A stretch of DNA of 64,000 bases from Lanius collurio. Its lineage: Eukaryota > Chordata > Aves > Passeriformes > Laniidae. Each line of letters starts with the position of its first letter. Positions within the stretch are counted from its first letter, which is position 1. The translations under genes were made by a program, and so were the position numbers. The stretch covers positions 8,069,382-8,133,381 of the forward strand of contig JACBWW010000004.1 in the NCBI GenBank assembly GCA_020086605.1, given 5' to 3'. Under the pieces are notes generated by a model that did not search any database, was not told where the DNA came from, and saw only the letters and a list, made by a program, of their open reading frames with translations. Positions 25,498 to 38,600 of this stretch are shown here, in pieces.

Positions 25498-26599
25498 TTG
25501 ATTCCACTTACGGTGTTTCAAACAAGGATTCAGAAGAAGTGAAAAGATTTTTAGCAAGTTAAATTGACAGTGCATTGTGAGGGGGTTTATTTACCATCTC
25601 TAATTTCCAGTCCTGGATGGAGTGGATCAGCATGCAGTTACTGGTACTGTAGTAGGTTTCCTGCATTCTGCTCTTGGCCCTTACACTCACCTTCAGATAT
25701 GATTTACATCAGGAGTTGCTAGTGACAGCTGACATCTTCACTGCAATAACCAAGGCAGGCAGTGAGCCTTTTATCTCCATTAAATTTCATTCAGCAGATT
25801 GGTGTTTGTGTCTCATTATTCCTCATTTTCATGTAAAAGTTGTAGTTGTCTGGGTAACTTTTGGCAGACTACGGGTGAAGAGAGGTCTCCTCAGATTATT
25901 CCCTCCATGAAGATAAAGGTGTTATCTATGAGAGATAAATGTGGACTCCAGATTGAAGGAATATTTAAGCACTCTCACAAATACTAAATAAGCCTCATCT
26001 GTTTCTCTAGAGCAAAGTAGATACATATACATACTAATCCATAAAATCTAGGTTCATACTAAAATTCATTCTTCTCTCAGGTTTGTGAATACTAAAAATA
26101 AACAGGATCAAGTCACACTGCCAAGGTCTGGATTGAGGATTTAGAGTTTGGATTTTAGATTCATACCTTTAAGTTGTATCCACAACTTATCACAGGAATT
26201 GTTGAGCTGGGGGACATGAAGAGACATCATTCCTTGTAAGTGAATGAAAGAAATTCTACCTGACAGAATTTAAAAGAGCTGTTACAAAAAACCTCATTTT
26301 ATTTTTGGCCTTTTCAGATATCACTCATGAAATATATGGATCAATATAAATCAACTGGTATTCAACAATACCTTGCATTCTTCTGATAAAATATAAGATT
26401 TTCTTAATGGTATCAAATCAAATAATTCTTGATGAAGCTTAGTTTGGGAACTACATGTATTACTAAAGACCCTTATGATTGTACTATTAATTGCTTTATA
26501 AACCTATTGCCCATTCAGAATTAAAGCAATTTCATAAAAGACAAATAAGGGTATAAATTAAATATTAGGAGGTCTGAATAGGAAATAACTATTTATGCA
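25498..26599. other. AT-rich non-coding sequence
   Basis: No gene, repeat or motif cluster recognised between the LTR fragment and the candidate element at 26.6 kb. Confidence 0.6.
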
Positions 26600-27000
26600 G
26601 AGCGGCTTTGGTTCTCTGTTCAATTGTGGTTGCTTAATTTTGTCAGCACTTTCTGGTGGCACTTTGATTTACTGCTTTTGAAGTCAACAGCACCACCTTT
26701 ACAGTATATCATTGAGGTCTGTAAACTGTTAGGCCCAGAGAGATTGGGCAGTTTATTTTCCACATATCCCTGACGTGTCAACCATGTGCATCAGTATGAC
26801 AAAAACACCGAGCACCCACGGACTTATAACAGTGTCAAACCTTGTCTTTTGCCAGCTAGCACAGTTAGCATTATGTTTGTTACAGGGAAAATGTCCACAT
26901 GAAAAACAGCCTGGCCCCAATTTGCTTCAATTTCTACCCTTTTTTACAGTATTTATGTTAATTGGCTTTCCTGGAGATGATCCAAATCACTCTTCGTGAT
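26600..27000. promoter_or_regulatory. candidate conserved non-coding element
   Basis: A block free of simple repeats keeps several CpGs (near 26584, 26774, 26809, 26819 and 26995). It contains TGACGTGTCA at 26771-26780, a TGAC/GTCA inverted repeat resembling a bZIP or TALE-homeodomain dimer site. The call is inferred from texture only. Confidence 0.3.
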
Positions 27001-27051
27001 GTTCTACATCTCACTTGGATTTTGGATTTAGTTTGACAAAGAATTCTATAT

Positions 27052-27173
27052 TAAAAAAAATAAAAAAAACAGAAACAAAACCAACAAAAAACTCAACCCC
27101 CCCCCCAAAAAAAAAAAAAAAAAACCAAAACAAAACAAAAACCAACCAACCAAACAAACAAGCAAACAAAATT
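27052..27173. repeat. A/C-only low-complexity tract
   Basis: About 120 bases are almost entirely A and C, with a C10 run at 27097-27106, an A18 run at 27107-27124, and then CAAAA, CCAA and CAAA units. It is strongly strand-asymmetric. It may be a degenerate simple repeat and is a plausible site of sequencing or assembly error. Confidence 0.9.
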
Positions 27174-28469
27174 AAACTGCAAAGAGAGTAGGGGCAGAGA
27201 CAAACCTACTGGCAAATGTAGGACTTACCAAGAGGCATGTTACTCTATGAACATCCAGAGGGTCAGCTGCTCTACAGTAACTGCTTGTGCTCATGCTGAT
27301 ACCCCAGTGTAAAGCTACCAGCCATATGCTGGAGAATAAGTGGACAGATGCTTGTGACACTTCTGATGCAAGTTCTCCCCCTACCTTACCTCACGAAAAT
27401 ATGTCAAGAGCAAATAAAACAATAGAAGGGGAAATTTCCCGTGAATTCTGCTGCAGACACTCTGCACAGCCAGTGTTCATCCAAGATTTCTCGTTATGCA
27501 ATTCAGTTTGCTAGGAAGGCATCTAGACAAGCCCTCAGACTCATGGAAAGCTGAGGCACTGCGGGGCTTTTTATACTTGAGTTCTATCACTTTAATGACC
27601 AGCTTGTAATCTTTGTAGTATGTATCTGATAGATATTTAGTGCTAAGTGAAGTTGAATATAAAGCCACATCTGTGCTGACACAAATAAAAATAACAAATA
27701 GATACAAAAAGATGGAAAATTTTAAATAAGATTTTAAAAGCCAGTGCAAAGAAATCAAAATAGGTGTAATACATTCAGTCCATTACAAACTTTGTGGTTT
27801 GTTTTTTTTTTTTTTTTCTCTCCAGACACCTGGCTCTCTTATAAACAGACTCTCATGTAAAATACCTCCTATTTTCTTTTTTTTAAATCCAAAGTTTTTT
27901 CATCAGTATCTAATAGATTTCAATCCAGAGGTCCAAAAAACAAAGACTTTTTTAAAGATGGATTACATTGCAACAGAAAAATATCTTCTAAAAAGAGCAC
28001 TTCCCTCAAAAAATGTTTCTCTCAACTCTGCCTTCAAAAACCAAAATAAGACCCAGAAAGTTTGCAAGTCTTTGACAGTGTTCAAACAAAAATCTGAAAT
28101 TTAGGCCATTTTCAGGTTCACTTTTGTGCTCAAAAAACCTGTCTTAACTGAATGTAAATCCAATTGCTGTGACTACCTTCTCCTCTTAGAACTGTCAATT
28201 GCTACTGTTTTTTGGTATGTAAGTCAAGCAGTTTGTGAATTAATTATGAGGGGGTGTATATTTTCTTTTTCTGATGAACAGTGAAACTAACATTTCTTAC
28301 TTCAAGTCTGCCAGTGTCATTGCATGAACATTCTTCATTCCTTTCCAATCAGATTGGAGCCTTGCTATAATTTTCTAAGTCCAGATCTGCCATTCATTCA
28401 ACAAGATAGTCTCTGGCCAGGTACAGAAAAAAAATCACTGATCTTTCTGGATTTTTTTTTTAAATCATG
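27174..28469. other. AT-rich non-coding sequence
   Basis: A T run lies at about 27804-27819. An open frame of 101 codons starts at 27799 inside that run and is Lys/Phe-rich low complexity, not a gene. Nothing else is recognised. Confidence 0.6.
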
Positions 28470-28640
28470 TAATTTTAAGTGCTTTAGACACTAATTGCAC
28501 AGCAATGGCAGCCATTGCCTAGCTGGATTGGCTTAAAAGCTTCATGCAAAATGCTGATTTGCAAATTAACTTGCCTTGGCAACCAGGAGAGATGTCAATT
28601 TGAAACTAAGTGGCAGTATATCATTTCACCTCAAAAGGCC
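28470..28640. promoter_or_regulatory. candidate enhancer-like element with X-box and octamer-like sites
   Basis: Several motifs cluster within 120 bases: CAATGG-CAG-CCATTG, an inverted repeat at 28503-28517; ATGCAAAA at 28544; the palindrome ATTTGCAAAT at 28557-28566 (POU octamer-like on both strands); and CTTGCCTTGGCAAC at 28570-28583, close to the RFX X-box consensus. No simple repeats interrupt the block. The motif matches are visible in the sequence. That they are bound, or that the block is conserved, is inference. Confidence 0.4.
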
Positions 28641-31600
28641 AGGGTTTGCTGAAAAGTGATACACACATTCTCAGGATGAAGGATTTGTTATGCTATTGAC
28701 CATTGACATAAGTAAGTAAGAAACCATTATCCTGAGGACAAAAATAAAAATAAATCAGAGCTCACTTTCCAGCTGTCTATAAGGAGAAGAACTTGCTATT
28801 GATGTAATTTCTGGCTAAAATTACTTAGACATGTGCCAGCTGCTTTGTCAAAAGTGAGGGTTTGCTTACTGAAGGCACTATGGCTACTTGTCCAACCAGT
28901 GATAAAATCCAAAACTAAGCCATGTTTAAAGCTCTCCTTACAAATAGGGACGACAAAAAAGTTTGACACTGACACATGCACAAATCTACACCCCATTAAT
29001 TCCTTTAAAGGAAAGCCTGTTGGTAAACATGATCTTTATATCATACTTATGGGGTGTTGTATGAATTTAGGGTCAAAGAAATATGAATTGCCCCATGAAA
29101 CTGAGAGTTCATATTGGTCGGATTGAAACTGAATGACATGACCATGATTGGGATGGGGCTGTCCTGGGAGTGACAAACAGCAGCACTATTTGCATCACCA
29201 TGTATTATCTCACAATGAAGCTATGGCAAAAAGCCTCTTTGTTCTGGGAACCCAGCCCAGACAGAGGAAATTGTGGGGAGAAGAGATGAAACTTCTCTTG
29301 CTTTGTCTGTCCTCAAGGCTTGTCAGCTCTGAGGCTGCTGTGTGCAAGCCCTGGCTCCTACAGAGAAGGGAGCTGGCTGACAGTGACATGGATCTCAGAC
29401 CAGTCTCTTTCCCTGTAGAGTTTAGTTCCTATATCTCCTTTCACTCCCTTTCTTCCAGAGCAAAGCAATATTACAACAAGAACAGCCATGCTTGGCCTTT
29501 CAGGATGATCGACAAAGCAACAGGATGGGCGCCGTGTTCCTGTGTGACTGGGAATCTTTTGGGATGCCCAGGCATGTCAGTGCCCCTGGCCAACTGTGCA
29601 GGACAAATCCCACTGCAGGACCTCCCCTTGCAAACCTGAGAGGGGGCAGAAACCCAGCCTCACCTCGGGACTGGTGGTTATTGAATGCCCATGTGTTGGA
29701 CAGGATAAGTTTATCTCATCCTTTTCAACTCTGAAACCTGCATTTGTAATTCATCTGAATGGAAATATTTTTGAGAATTAGAAGGAGAAAAATAGATGTT
29801 TTGGTTTTGCTGACAACCCTGTGGTTTAACAGTGGCTTTGGACACAGTAAACCCAGGATTACGTTTCTCCTCTAGCTAACTCTGGGCAATCACATCTACA
29901 AATCAGTGGTGAAAATGAGTAATTTGTGATTCAGGTTGAGAATAGACTTCTGTCTGGGTCTTTTAGTGTTCCTGGCTGTGTTACACAGACATGTGTGGGC
30001 ATTTTCACCATATTCGCCAGGAAAAGTAACAAAAGCAAAACAAACCAAACTAGACACGAAGACGTGAAGTCTTGAAAATTAATGTAGCATGGAATTATTG
30101 TCCTCCAGTCAGCTTTAATTGCTAGTGCAACAATTGATGATTAGAATTCAAAAATTCATGTCCCACAAGTATTCTTCAATTTTTGTTTATAATTTGTCAT
30201 CCCATCAGATCCTCCTCACAATAAGTTTATTTATCAGAGTGTTCATGGAAAGTAGAACCCAAAGGGGATGTAAATCCAAAGTAAGTGAATTTGTTTAAAT
30301 ATTTAAATCAACATTTGTGTGATGAATTATTCTAGCTCCAGTCAGCATTCCGGAGTAAAGTGAGATGAAAAACAATTTTCAGAAGAAGTTTTTAAAGATG
30401 GAAGTTAATTATAATTCAAATGCCTAAACTATACTATGTAAAGAATAATTCTTTTTTCTATTTTGAATTGAGAAATTTGTTAACATCTATTACAAAGAAG
30501 TATTTACATAATTTAAGAAATATGCTTAAAATTCAGTGCCTAAACTAAGTAAAAAAAGTTTGAACATATATTCAAACTTGAAAAGTATTTCTATGCTTCC
30601 AATTTTTTTGTTGTTGTTTTATTTTTTAGTTTTAAGAAATGCAGCTAGTTCTATTTCGGACTTTTAATTTGTTAGAAAATTTTAAATTAACTTGAATATT
30701 TTCCAAATATATTGAAACATGATACTAATCTAATACAGTGAAAATTTAATTATAAACTCTGTGCAAATGCATTATAATAAAGTTTTTTTCATCCAGAAGG
30801 GAAAGTATATGCACTCTTGTAAGCAGACTAGCACTGCTGCTTACTATCTCAATGTTGCCTTTCGGTTTTGAAAAAGAAAAGGAAATATTTTTAACTGAAC
30901 TAAAAAGTTTGTGAAGTGGGTGGGGAATTTTGAGAGGGTGACTGTAAAACTCCATGCTCACCCCAAATGTATTTATGTACAGCTGCACAGTTTTTTGTTA
31001 TGAATTCATTTTAGCCATGTTTGCTGCTTACCTGCTGTCAACGCAGCAGGAACCAAAGTCATCTATGTCTGCTGCAGTTATTTCAATTCTTTTCTTATTA
31101 AATGTGTGTTTCAAATGACTGGCACCACAGATTACATTCCCAGTAGACTCTTAGACTTTTGCTTAAATTCATGTAGATCGAGAGTTATCCTAAAATCAGC
31201 AAGACATTCTCATTATGTAAAGTTAAGCATATGTTCAAGTGTTTGTATTATCGGAGCTAATCCATAAAATTGAGAAGAAAATAGAATACACAAATATACA
31301 ACATTTTTATAAGAGCCTATAACTCTATAAACTTAAAAGGAATGAATAGTTTAAACATTAATCATGTATGTGTATGTATGATACATATTTGTATTAAATT
31401 GAACCGGATCATATTTGGAAACTGGCATCATCAGTGCTAAATACATGCCAGAAATAAATATATAATTCGATTTCTTCCAAAATGTGGGTTGCAGTAATAC
31501 CTGTTGCAAGGAGATGTGATTAACACTGTTTGGGCCCTGTGGCATTATATTTTTTATTTATTTATTTCTGAGAGAATCCCTAATCCCTGCTTAATTTTAT

Positions 31601-34600
31601 AAACTGTCAAAATGATTCTAAATATCTCTCTGGTTTGCATTTTCACCTCAGGACAGGAGTCCAGAGGTACAGATTTGTTGTACAACAGTGGACTTCAGGC
31701 AATTTTCATCTTTTAATGCCTACAGCATCCAAGGTTGAATTTGTAATAATCACCAGATTATCTCTAAAGGATCTTCCTGTTACACTTGCAAATAGTTCTG
31801 CAGCAAAATGCAAAAGATATAGAAGAAAAATAATTGATTAGATGCAGGAGATCATTTTGTCACATAATCCCAGATGAAAAAGAAAACAAATGTGGATTTC
31901 CTTTTTTTTTTTTTTTTATGACAGTTTAAGACACTATGGGAAAGATACTTGCTATTCTAGTTAAGTCATGTGCTGGTCCCAGTCCCCTGGTTAGATTTTA
32001 AAATGCCATAAGAAAATGTTTAAAAATAACACTGTAGCTAGAATTTTATTTTAGAATGGGAATGGATTGTTCAAGTGGTGTGTACAACCACGACAGCTAA
32101 CAAAGAAATGTGCCTACACTGCTATTGACATGGCAGGTATAAGGAAAAAGAAGGTGTGGATATAAGTTAACTAGAGGTGAGATTCTTATTGTTTTTAAAA
32201 GAAAATGGGTATAGGTCCATTATATTTTAGGGAGCTGTGAGTTAATTGGGTGATATTTAAAGTGAGAAAGGGAACTGAATATGGTAACGGATTCCAAATA
32301 GTAATTGTCTATATGGCAGTCAGGTGATGGGAGCCATGAAGATTTAATAGATGTTTATAAATAATTTACATTTATTATTGGTATTATAAATGAGATCTAA
32401 TTCAGGTATAATTTGTGGGCTGTGAAAATTTTCTGTAGTTTGTATTTTACTAAGAGATTGAACCTCACCTCTTTCTCAGAGATGAGATGTGATTCTAATT
32501 TTGCTCTTATTATAAAAAATTCAGCTGAATTCCACTTATGGCATCAATTGAAATTTACACCAAAGTAATTGATCAAATCAAGGAAGACGGACTGAAAAAA
32601 AATTTAAGGTCTGCCTTTGATTTGAAATGTTTTTTTTTCCTTTATGCAGTCACATAAATCTTAACATTTTAAAAGGTGAGATATCCTTTGTTGGTCCAGG
32701 ACATAGGATGGAAGGCACTTAGCCTGCTAGTACAGAAGCTTTAATATGTGAAAGTGGGACAGGGGAAGCCACACATGTGTCATTAGGGGGACCAAGAAAG
32801 GATGGCTCTGTGAGCAGGTCAAAAAGGAAAAAGAATTGATCAGAGTTTCTGTGTCTGAACACTCTGCATTTGACAGCAAGTCAGTGTCTCTTGCAGAAGG
32901 AAATTGTGAGTTGAATTACATGGTTAAAGGATTAGTACACAGGAATGAAAAAATAGAAAGTTATATTTCCTATTTTTCCTACATCTACAGGAGTCAAGCT
33001 TCAGATGGGGTAATAGAAAGTAATTCAGGGGAAAAATACCTGTTGCCCAGAAAATGCAGCATTTACTGTAAGGTAATATATCACACTGAAGTCACCCTGC
33101 ATAGCCTGTCTCCTGAAGCACGTGTTGGGCAACCTGGAAGAAATTTGGTCTGTGTCCTGTAAAGTTTTCTTGCTGCTTAGGAAGTCAGGCTGTCCCACGC
33201 ACCTTTATCTGCACTTGAAGACGAAAGAACAATAATTCTCTTTTCTGAGCTCTACCCTAAACAGCAAGAAAGAGATCACAACTTATGAACCTGGAGAATA
33301 ATTAAAGCAGAGCCAGCAGCAGAAGGGTGGAACATGAAATCTTTCTGAAGAAGCACACATATCTACTCTCATCCTGCTGCTAAGAACAAAATGTCATAAA
33401 CTCAGGAAATTCTAGCTCTGATTTCTAGCAGAAGATTGAATTTTTTTTTTTCACTTGTATATAATTAGCAATGTTAAAATGAAAGTCAAAAAAAACCCAA
33501 TACAAAAGCAAAAACCAAACCAGGATATTGAAACTGTATCTGCTTTCTACTTGTATGTTTTGATGAATGTAGGAGAAAGCATTTGGGAAATTTGAAATTG
33601 GGAAGCCAGGTGATGAAATTATCATTTTTGTCCAGAGGTATAGAGACATTAGGTAGTCATCAAATATTGATGATGCACTAGAAGTATAAGACTAAAGCAG
33701 AACACTCCATTTGTTTGTTTTGTTTGGCCAATGTGTTAAGTACAATAACTTATGAGAAATGTTAGAATTCATTCCTTCTACTCCTTTTGTTAACAGGTTA
33801 GCACTCCACCAATTCATATATCTAAGGCTTTATGTATTATTAATCAAAAGAGTTAAAAAGTCAATCCAATCTGGTTATATATAGTAGTTCTTGTGGTTTT
33901 CAAACCTTTAAATAATTTATGGTGTCATCACTTTCCCAGTGGATATCAGGCTAGTTGAGTGTCTGGAATCAGAATCCCACTGGGAAAAAAAGAAACATAG
34001 TCAGAAAAAGTAGTAATTTTTTTTTTAATAATAGCAACTCCAGCCTATTGTATCATCACTATCAGTCTCTAGAGAGACCATTTCTCTGAAAGAGAAGTTT
34101 TTCTTCTACGAATCCTTTTGGGATCAAACAATCCTGCCGAATCTATACCTACATATTGTTCTAACTGGATAAGGGAGTGTGTGTGTGTTGAGCACACATG
34201 GAGGTTTGTTCTGTCTCTTTTGAAGTGGTAAGCCCCCACAGCTGATCATTGTAATCTGAAATGGCTATATTTTTTTTTTTTGTGTAAGTATGCCTCAAAT
34301 TAATTCAGCCATTTTTGATTATGTGAATACTGGGGAATCTACTTTTGAGCTTTTTAAGCTTTCTAGGTATTCAAAAATATAATAAAAAAGTGATTTAAAA
34401 TAACACATTCAATTTAAATGTATGTTAGAGAAATAATGACATTATTTCATGTGATAGAATACCAGATTCTGCCTTTCCAAGTAAGGGACTTGACTTCTAT
34501 TATTGAATAGACTGCTACCATATATTTAACATATAACCTTCTTTCAGAATTAAAAACCTCCTTTCAACCCAGAAAATCATATATTCTTTCTCCATGCAAA

Positions 34601-35319
34601 ACAAGGTCATTGAAGACCAGGTGTATGACAGGTACTCTGCTAATTCCCCAGCAGACTGTGCCTTTTTATACCTCTTTGTTTTGCACTGTATCTTTCAAAC
34701 AGTGTCCCATGCAAAGCCTTTTTTTTCCTTGAACCTCTCAATAAAAAATTCAGGAAACATCAGTGAAGAGAATTGTCCTGTGATCTTTTACAACAGCTGA
34801 TTTTCCCGTTAGCTGCCAGCTGTCCATACCCACTGACTTCAACCAGGTCCACAACTCTTCCTGCTGCATCCAGATCCTGCTTTCTACTTGTCTAGGAAAC
34901 TTTGCCTCCAGACCCTACAGCAGCCTGTACCACTGCTAAGAGAATGGAGTGAATGACAAGGATGCATTTCTGCATGCAGTCAGCCAGCCAGCCTAGCAAC
35001 TGAACTGGGGTTCAGAATTATGCATTTATATAAACTAAGGCTGGCCTTAAATGCAAGTCAGGGAAGTAATCTTTGCATGAATGTGAAATGTTTATCCTAC
35101 CGTTATGAAGTGAGACTGGGAAAATTTGCTAGATGAGGGAAGGGGACATTTCACTTACAGAATCAAGATTTGAGTTCCTTTAAAAACAGAGACAAAATTT
35201 GAAACATAAAATTTAACAATATAAAACATGAAAAAATGTGAAGGATTTAGGTGCATGCATACCATAAAATTCCCTCAGTACCACTAACTCAGCTGTATTG
35301 ATGACACATATTGACTCAT
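28641..35319. other. AT-rich non-coding sequence
   Basis: The longest open frame of the window (163 codons at 29148-29639) is here. It matches no family, starts without a recognisable context and has no splice logic, so it is not called as a gene. A T run lies at about 31903-31918. The stretch at 32330-32420 is rich in TTTATAAAT/ATTTA-type motifs and could be regulatory. A possible remnant of the fold-back family (AATTTACACCAAAGTAA) lies at 32552-32568. Confidence 0.6.
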
Positions 35320-35430
35320 ATTCTGCTTTCAGCAACACTTGTGTAAATCCAGGGTACTGCAACTTCAGTCATTTCGGAGCAATTGCTCTTGATTTACACT
35401 CGTGTAACTGACAGCGTTTGACCCTTAGAC
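35320..35430. repeat. ancient fold-back (inverted) repeat
   Basis: GTGTAAATC at 35341-35349 is the exact reverse complement of GATTTACAC at 35391-35399. Weaker complementarity continues outward: ATTCTGCTTTCAG on the left faces CTGACAGCGTTTG on the right. The whole resembles a diverged interspersed repeat that I remember from bird, crocodile and turtle sequence, with a central hairpin and arms reading roughly 'gatttacac..gtgtaactgag'. I cannot name the family without a library search. Confidence 0.5.
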
Positions 35431-35603
35431 TACACATATATCTTAAATTATGCATTTAGCTTCCTGAGCCACAACTGAACAATAAGGCAGTATATATATC
35501 ATCTGGTATATACCATACATCAGTTTAATGTGGACATCTTAGTTTTGCAATTCTTCTACTCTGGTGCTGCCATTCTTATACTTGAAAGAATATTAAATTT
35601 TAT

Positions 35604-35621
35604 ACACACACACACACACAC
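35604..35621. repeat. (AC)9 microsatellite
   Basis: Nine uninterrupted AC dinucleotides. It is short and likely of low polymorphism. Confidence 0.95.
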
Positions 35622-38600
35622 TCACATGTAGTCACTTGTAAAAAATTTGTGTGATTCTTAGATCATGTATGGCTCCAGAAAGCTGTGCACTTCTCTCATC
35701 TTTCCTAAATAATGTTTGCAAAAAATGGTTAAGAACTGCATGAGTCTTTAAATTGATCTTAATTAGCACTCTGTAAGTGATCAGAACCAATCTTACTGTT
35801 CACAAGGATATTCCTCTCCTAGTTCCTATCTCCAAACAGGGACACAGTTGCCCTCTGAACACATGAACCTGTCTCAGCACAAGTTTACTGAGATGAGGAA
35901 GAAGAACAGAGGTGCCCTGGAAGTCCTCAGTTGGTTTTGGCCGTATTTATGAAGCAATGTCTCTCTTTATATGGTGGGGTCATACCATGAATTTTTTCTT
36001 TTCCTAGGGTAGGTCTGGCTGAATTTCACAATATCAGCTTTATCTTGCCAATGCTCTGCCTAATGCCAGCTTGCACAACGATTATTCTGCAATCACATTC
36101 CCAGAAACTTCTGCTGAAAACAAAAGGTTCTTCCAGAAATGCCGTGAGAGATAAATAGCACGTCAACTTAGGTACTCTGCTTTAGCTTCCTCTGAAGACA
36201 GCTGCTCCTGAACAGCTCCAAAAAACAATGACCCCAAATAATTATTCTGCCCTATACTCACTCTTTATGCAACGAGCACATTGTAGCCACAGTGAAGATG
36301 AGGCCAAGAGCAGAAAAATTATGTACACATCTTTGGAAACTTAGGAATGATCTTAAGCTTTTAGCTCCATTTTTCTCTCAGTAATATAGAGCACTTCATT
36401 CTAGTAACACTTCACATTTTCCACAGACTTCTTTCTAAAGAGACTAAACCTGCAGGGCTTGTATCATTTCTGTGGTTCCTACAGGTTTCCAAGAGGCAGA
36501 TATACTCTGCAAAAAAAATATAAAGGAAGCAGGAATATTTTAAAATTTGATCACTAAGACATGAAAATAAGAATTAATTTTATTTGTAGGCAAAATGGGA
36601 AGGAGAAGAGAAGAAAGTTTAACAGAAAAGCAATAAAGTTTTGGACAGTTCACAAGGTCTAGCAGCCTGTGGGCCAAACAATAAGCAATTTGTTGAGGAA
36701 GAGAGAATAAAGACATTCTTTCAGGCTGGCCGGCTGGCATGGTGAGCTGCCCATTGTGCTGCTGGCTGCGAGACCTGGGATTAGGGAGCAACTCAGGTTC
36801 CCAGGCTTGGCACCAATGGAAACTCAAGTTTATGTATTTAGTCTTTGAACAGAAGAAGAGGTCACAGTTCAGTACCATTTGAGAGCTGATCTACCAAACA
36901 GCACTAGTACTGGCTCCAGAGGATGAATGTTCATCTGCCCATTTGGTCAAAGGTGAGCTGCCCCAATAATGCCTCTAGCAAGGTAGAAAAGATAAAAAAG
37001 CTTGTAAAGCATAGCTGGAGTGGGGGAGGGACACTCTTTCAAGGGATGCACTGTAGTAAAAAGGGAAAATACAGTCATAACAACAATCTGCTCTGTGAAA
37101 GTCGCTCAGTGGGTTAGAATCAAATAATACAATATACAAAAAAATACATTTAAAATATTCTTAAGTTATTGATGTGATTTTTAAAAATCACATATATTTC
37201 TGCATTAATAAAAGCAAAGGGAGAGAAAAAAGGGTGCTTCTTTGCTATACTAAAGCATGGGTTTTTTTCAAAATACAAAAAAAAAAAAAGCAGAAAAGAT
37301 GGAACAGAGTAATAAAATCCAAATAGTTGTAAATAAAGTATATATTTCAGGGTTAAGCACACATAATGTATTCCTCAAAAGTCAATAAATGGGAAAAAAC
37401 ATTAGCACCTCTAATGTGCAGAAATTATTACATTCTGATGACTATGGGAAGCATTAACTTAGGAACTGTCATTCTCTGTGGACAGGCATTTGTTGTAGAT
37501 ATTCCAAAAGAGGAAAACCCCATTCACTGAAATGATAGCTTTATCTGAGGAACGAAAATGATCAGACCTTTTGTGACTGCCCCAATTGATTGAAATACTT
37601 ACTGGAAATGCAGAACGAAAAATAGGAAAAATTTTATATTAATAACAGACAACTTAGTAGAAGAATTCAGTTCTTTGCTGATACTGTTCCTGTTTTGACA
37701 ATTTTATAGGGTAAATTTTAATAAATTAGTGATCCAATCTCATGGTCATATTTAAAAATTAAGTTTCTTAAGTCATGTACACTAGATGTCCAAACTTAAT
37801 GTTTTTTTCACTCCATGAAAATATCCACAGGATTGAGTTGTTCCAGAATACATATTTTAGAAAGAAATGTTGATGCTTGCATGTGTGAATGTGAAATTTA
37901 GAAGATCTAAAATGAAAGGTACATGTAAGAATCTAAAAAATTCCCAAATAAGTGATTAACAACCAACAGCTGCACCACTTGAATGTTCAGGCTCACTCTG
38001 TGAAGAATAAGAAAGAAAAAAGTGCAGTTAAGCAAATAGGAAACCTTGCATATTTTTCCCTAATGAATACATTGGAGGTAAATGAGTCTGTTTATGAGCA
38101 TCTAGTGGACAGAAAAGGTATCTAAATTCGTCATCCTCTCTGGGGTATGAACTGAGCCAGGATAGCAAAATCTGGCCTTAGGAGAATTGCTCATTAAAGG
38201 CATTAAGTCTAGTTCTACCTTCTTAAGAAAAACAGTAAATTTCAGAGTCAAGTTTTCCTGGTAAGAAGCTTTCAGAAGTAGCAATTTAAAAACTCTCCAA
38301 AGCACAACGCTTCACAAGGGTTTGTGATTCACTCCACCTTTTGATTTTACATTAAGCTCTTCTGTTTGATATTTTTTTCTTCTTCACAGACAAAGAAAAG
38401 AAATAGTCTTTTACAGAATGAGAACACAGAGTTACCAGGCTGAAGAATTATAACAACTGACATTATGAAAATGTGTAATTATTGGTTTGAGATTCCAACA
38501 CAAGAGAGAATGACACTTTGGGTTTTGGTTCTTCAGCTTCTGCCCCAGGTTCAACCCAGAAGTTGAAGATAGCCCAGCACAACACAGGACTCAGAGGCCT

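Noticed and set aside
29148..29639. 163-codon plus-strand open frame, the longest ungapped one
   Set aside because: No recognisable domain, no upstream promoter or splice logic. Its length is within chance expectation for 64 kb searched in six frames.
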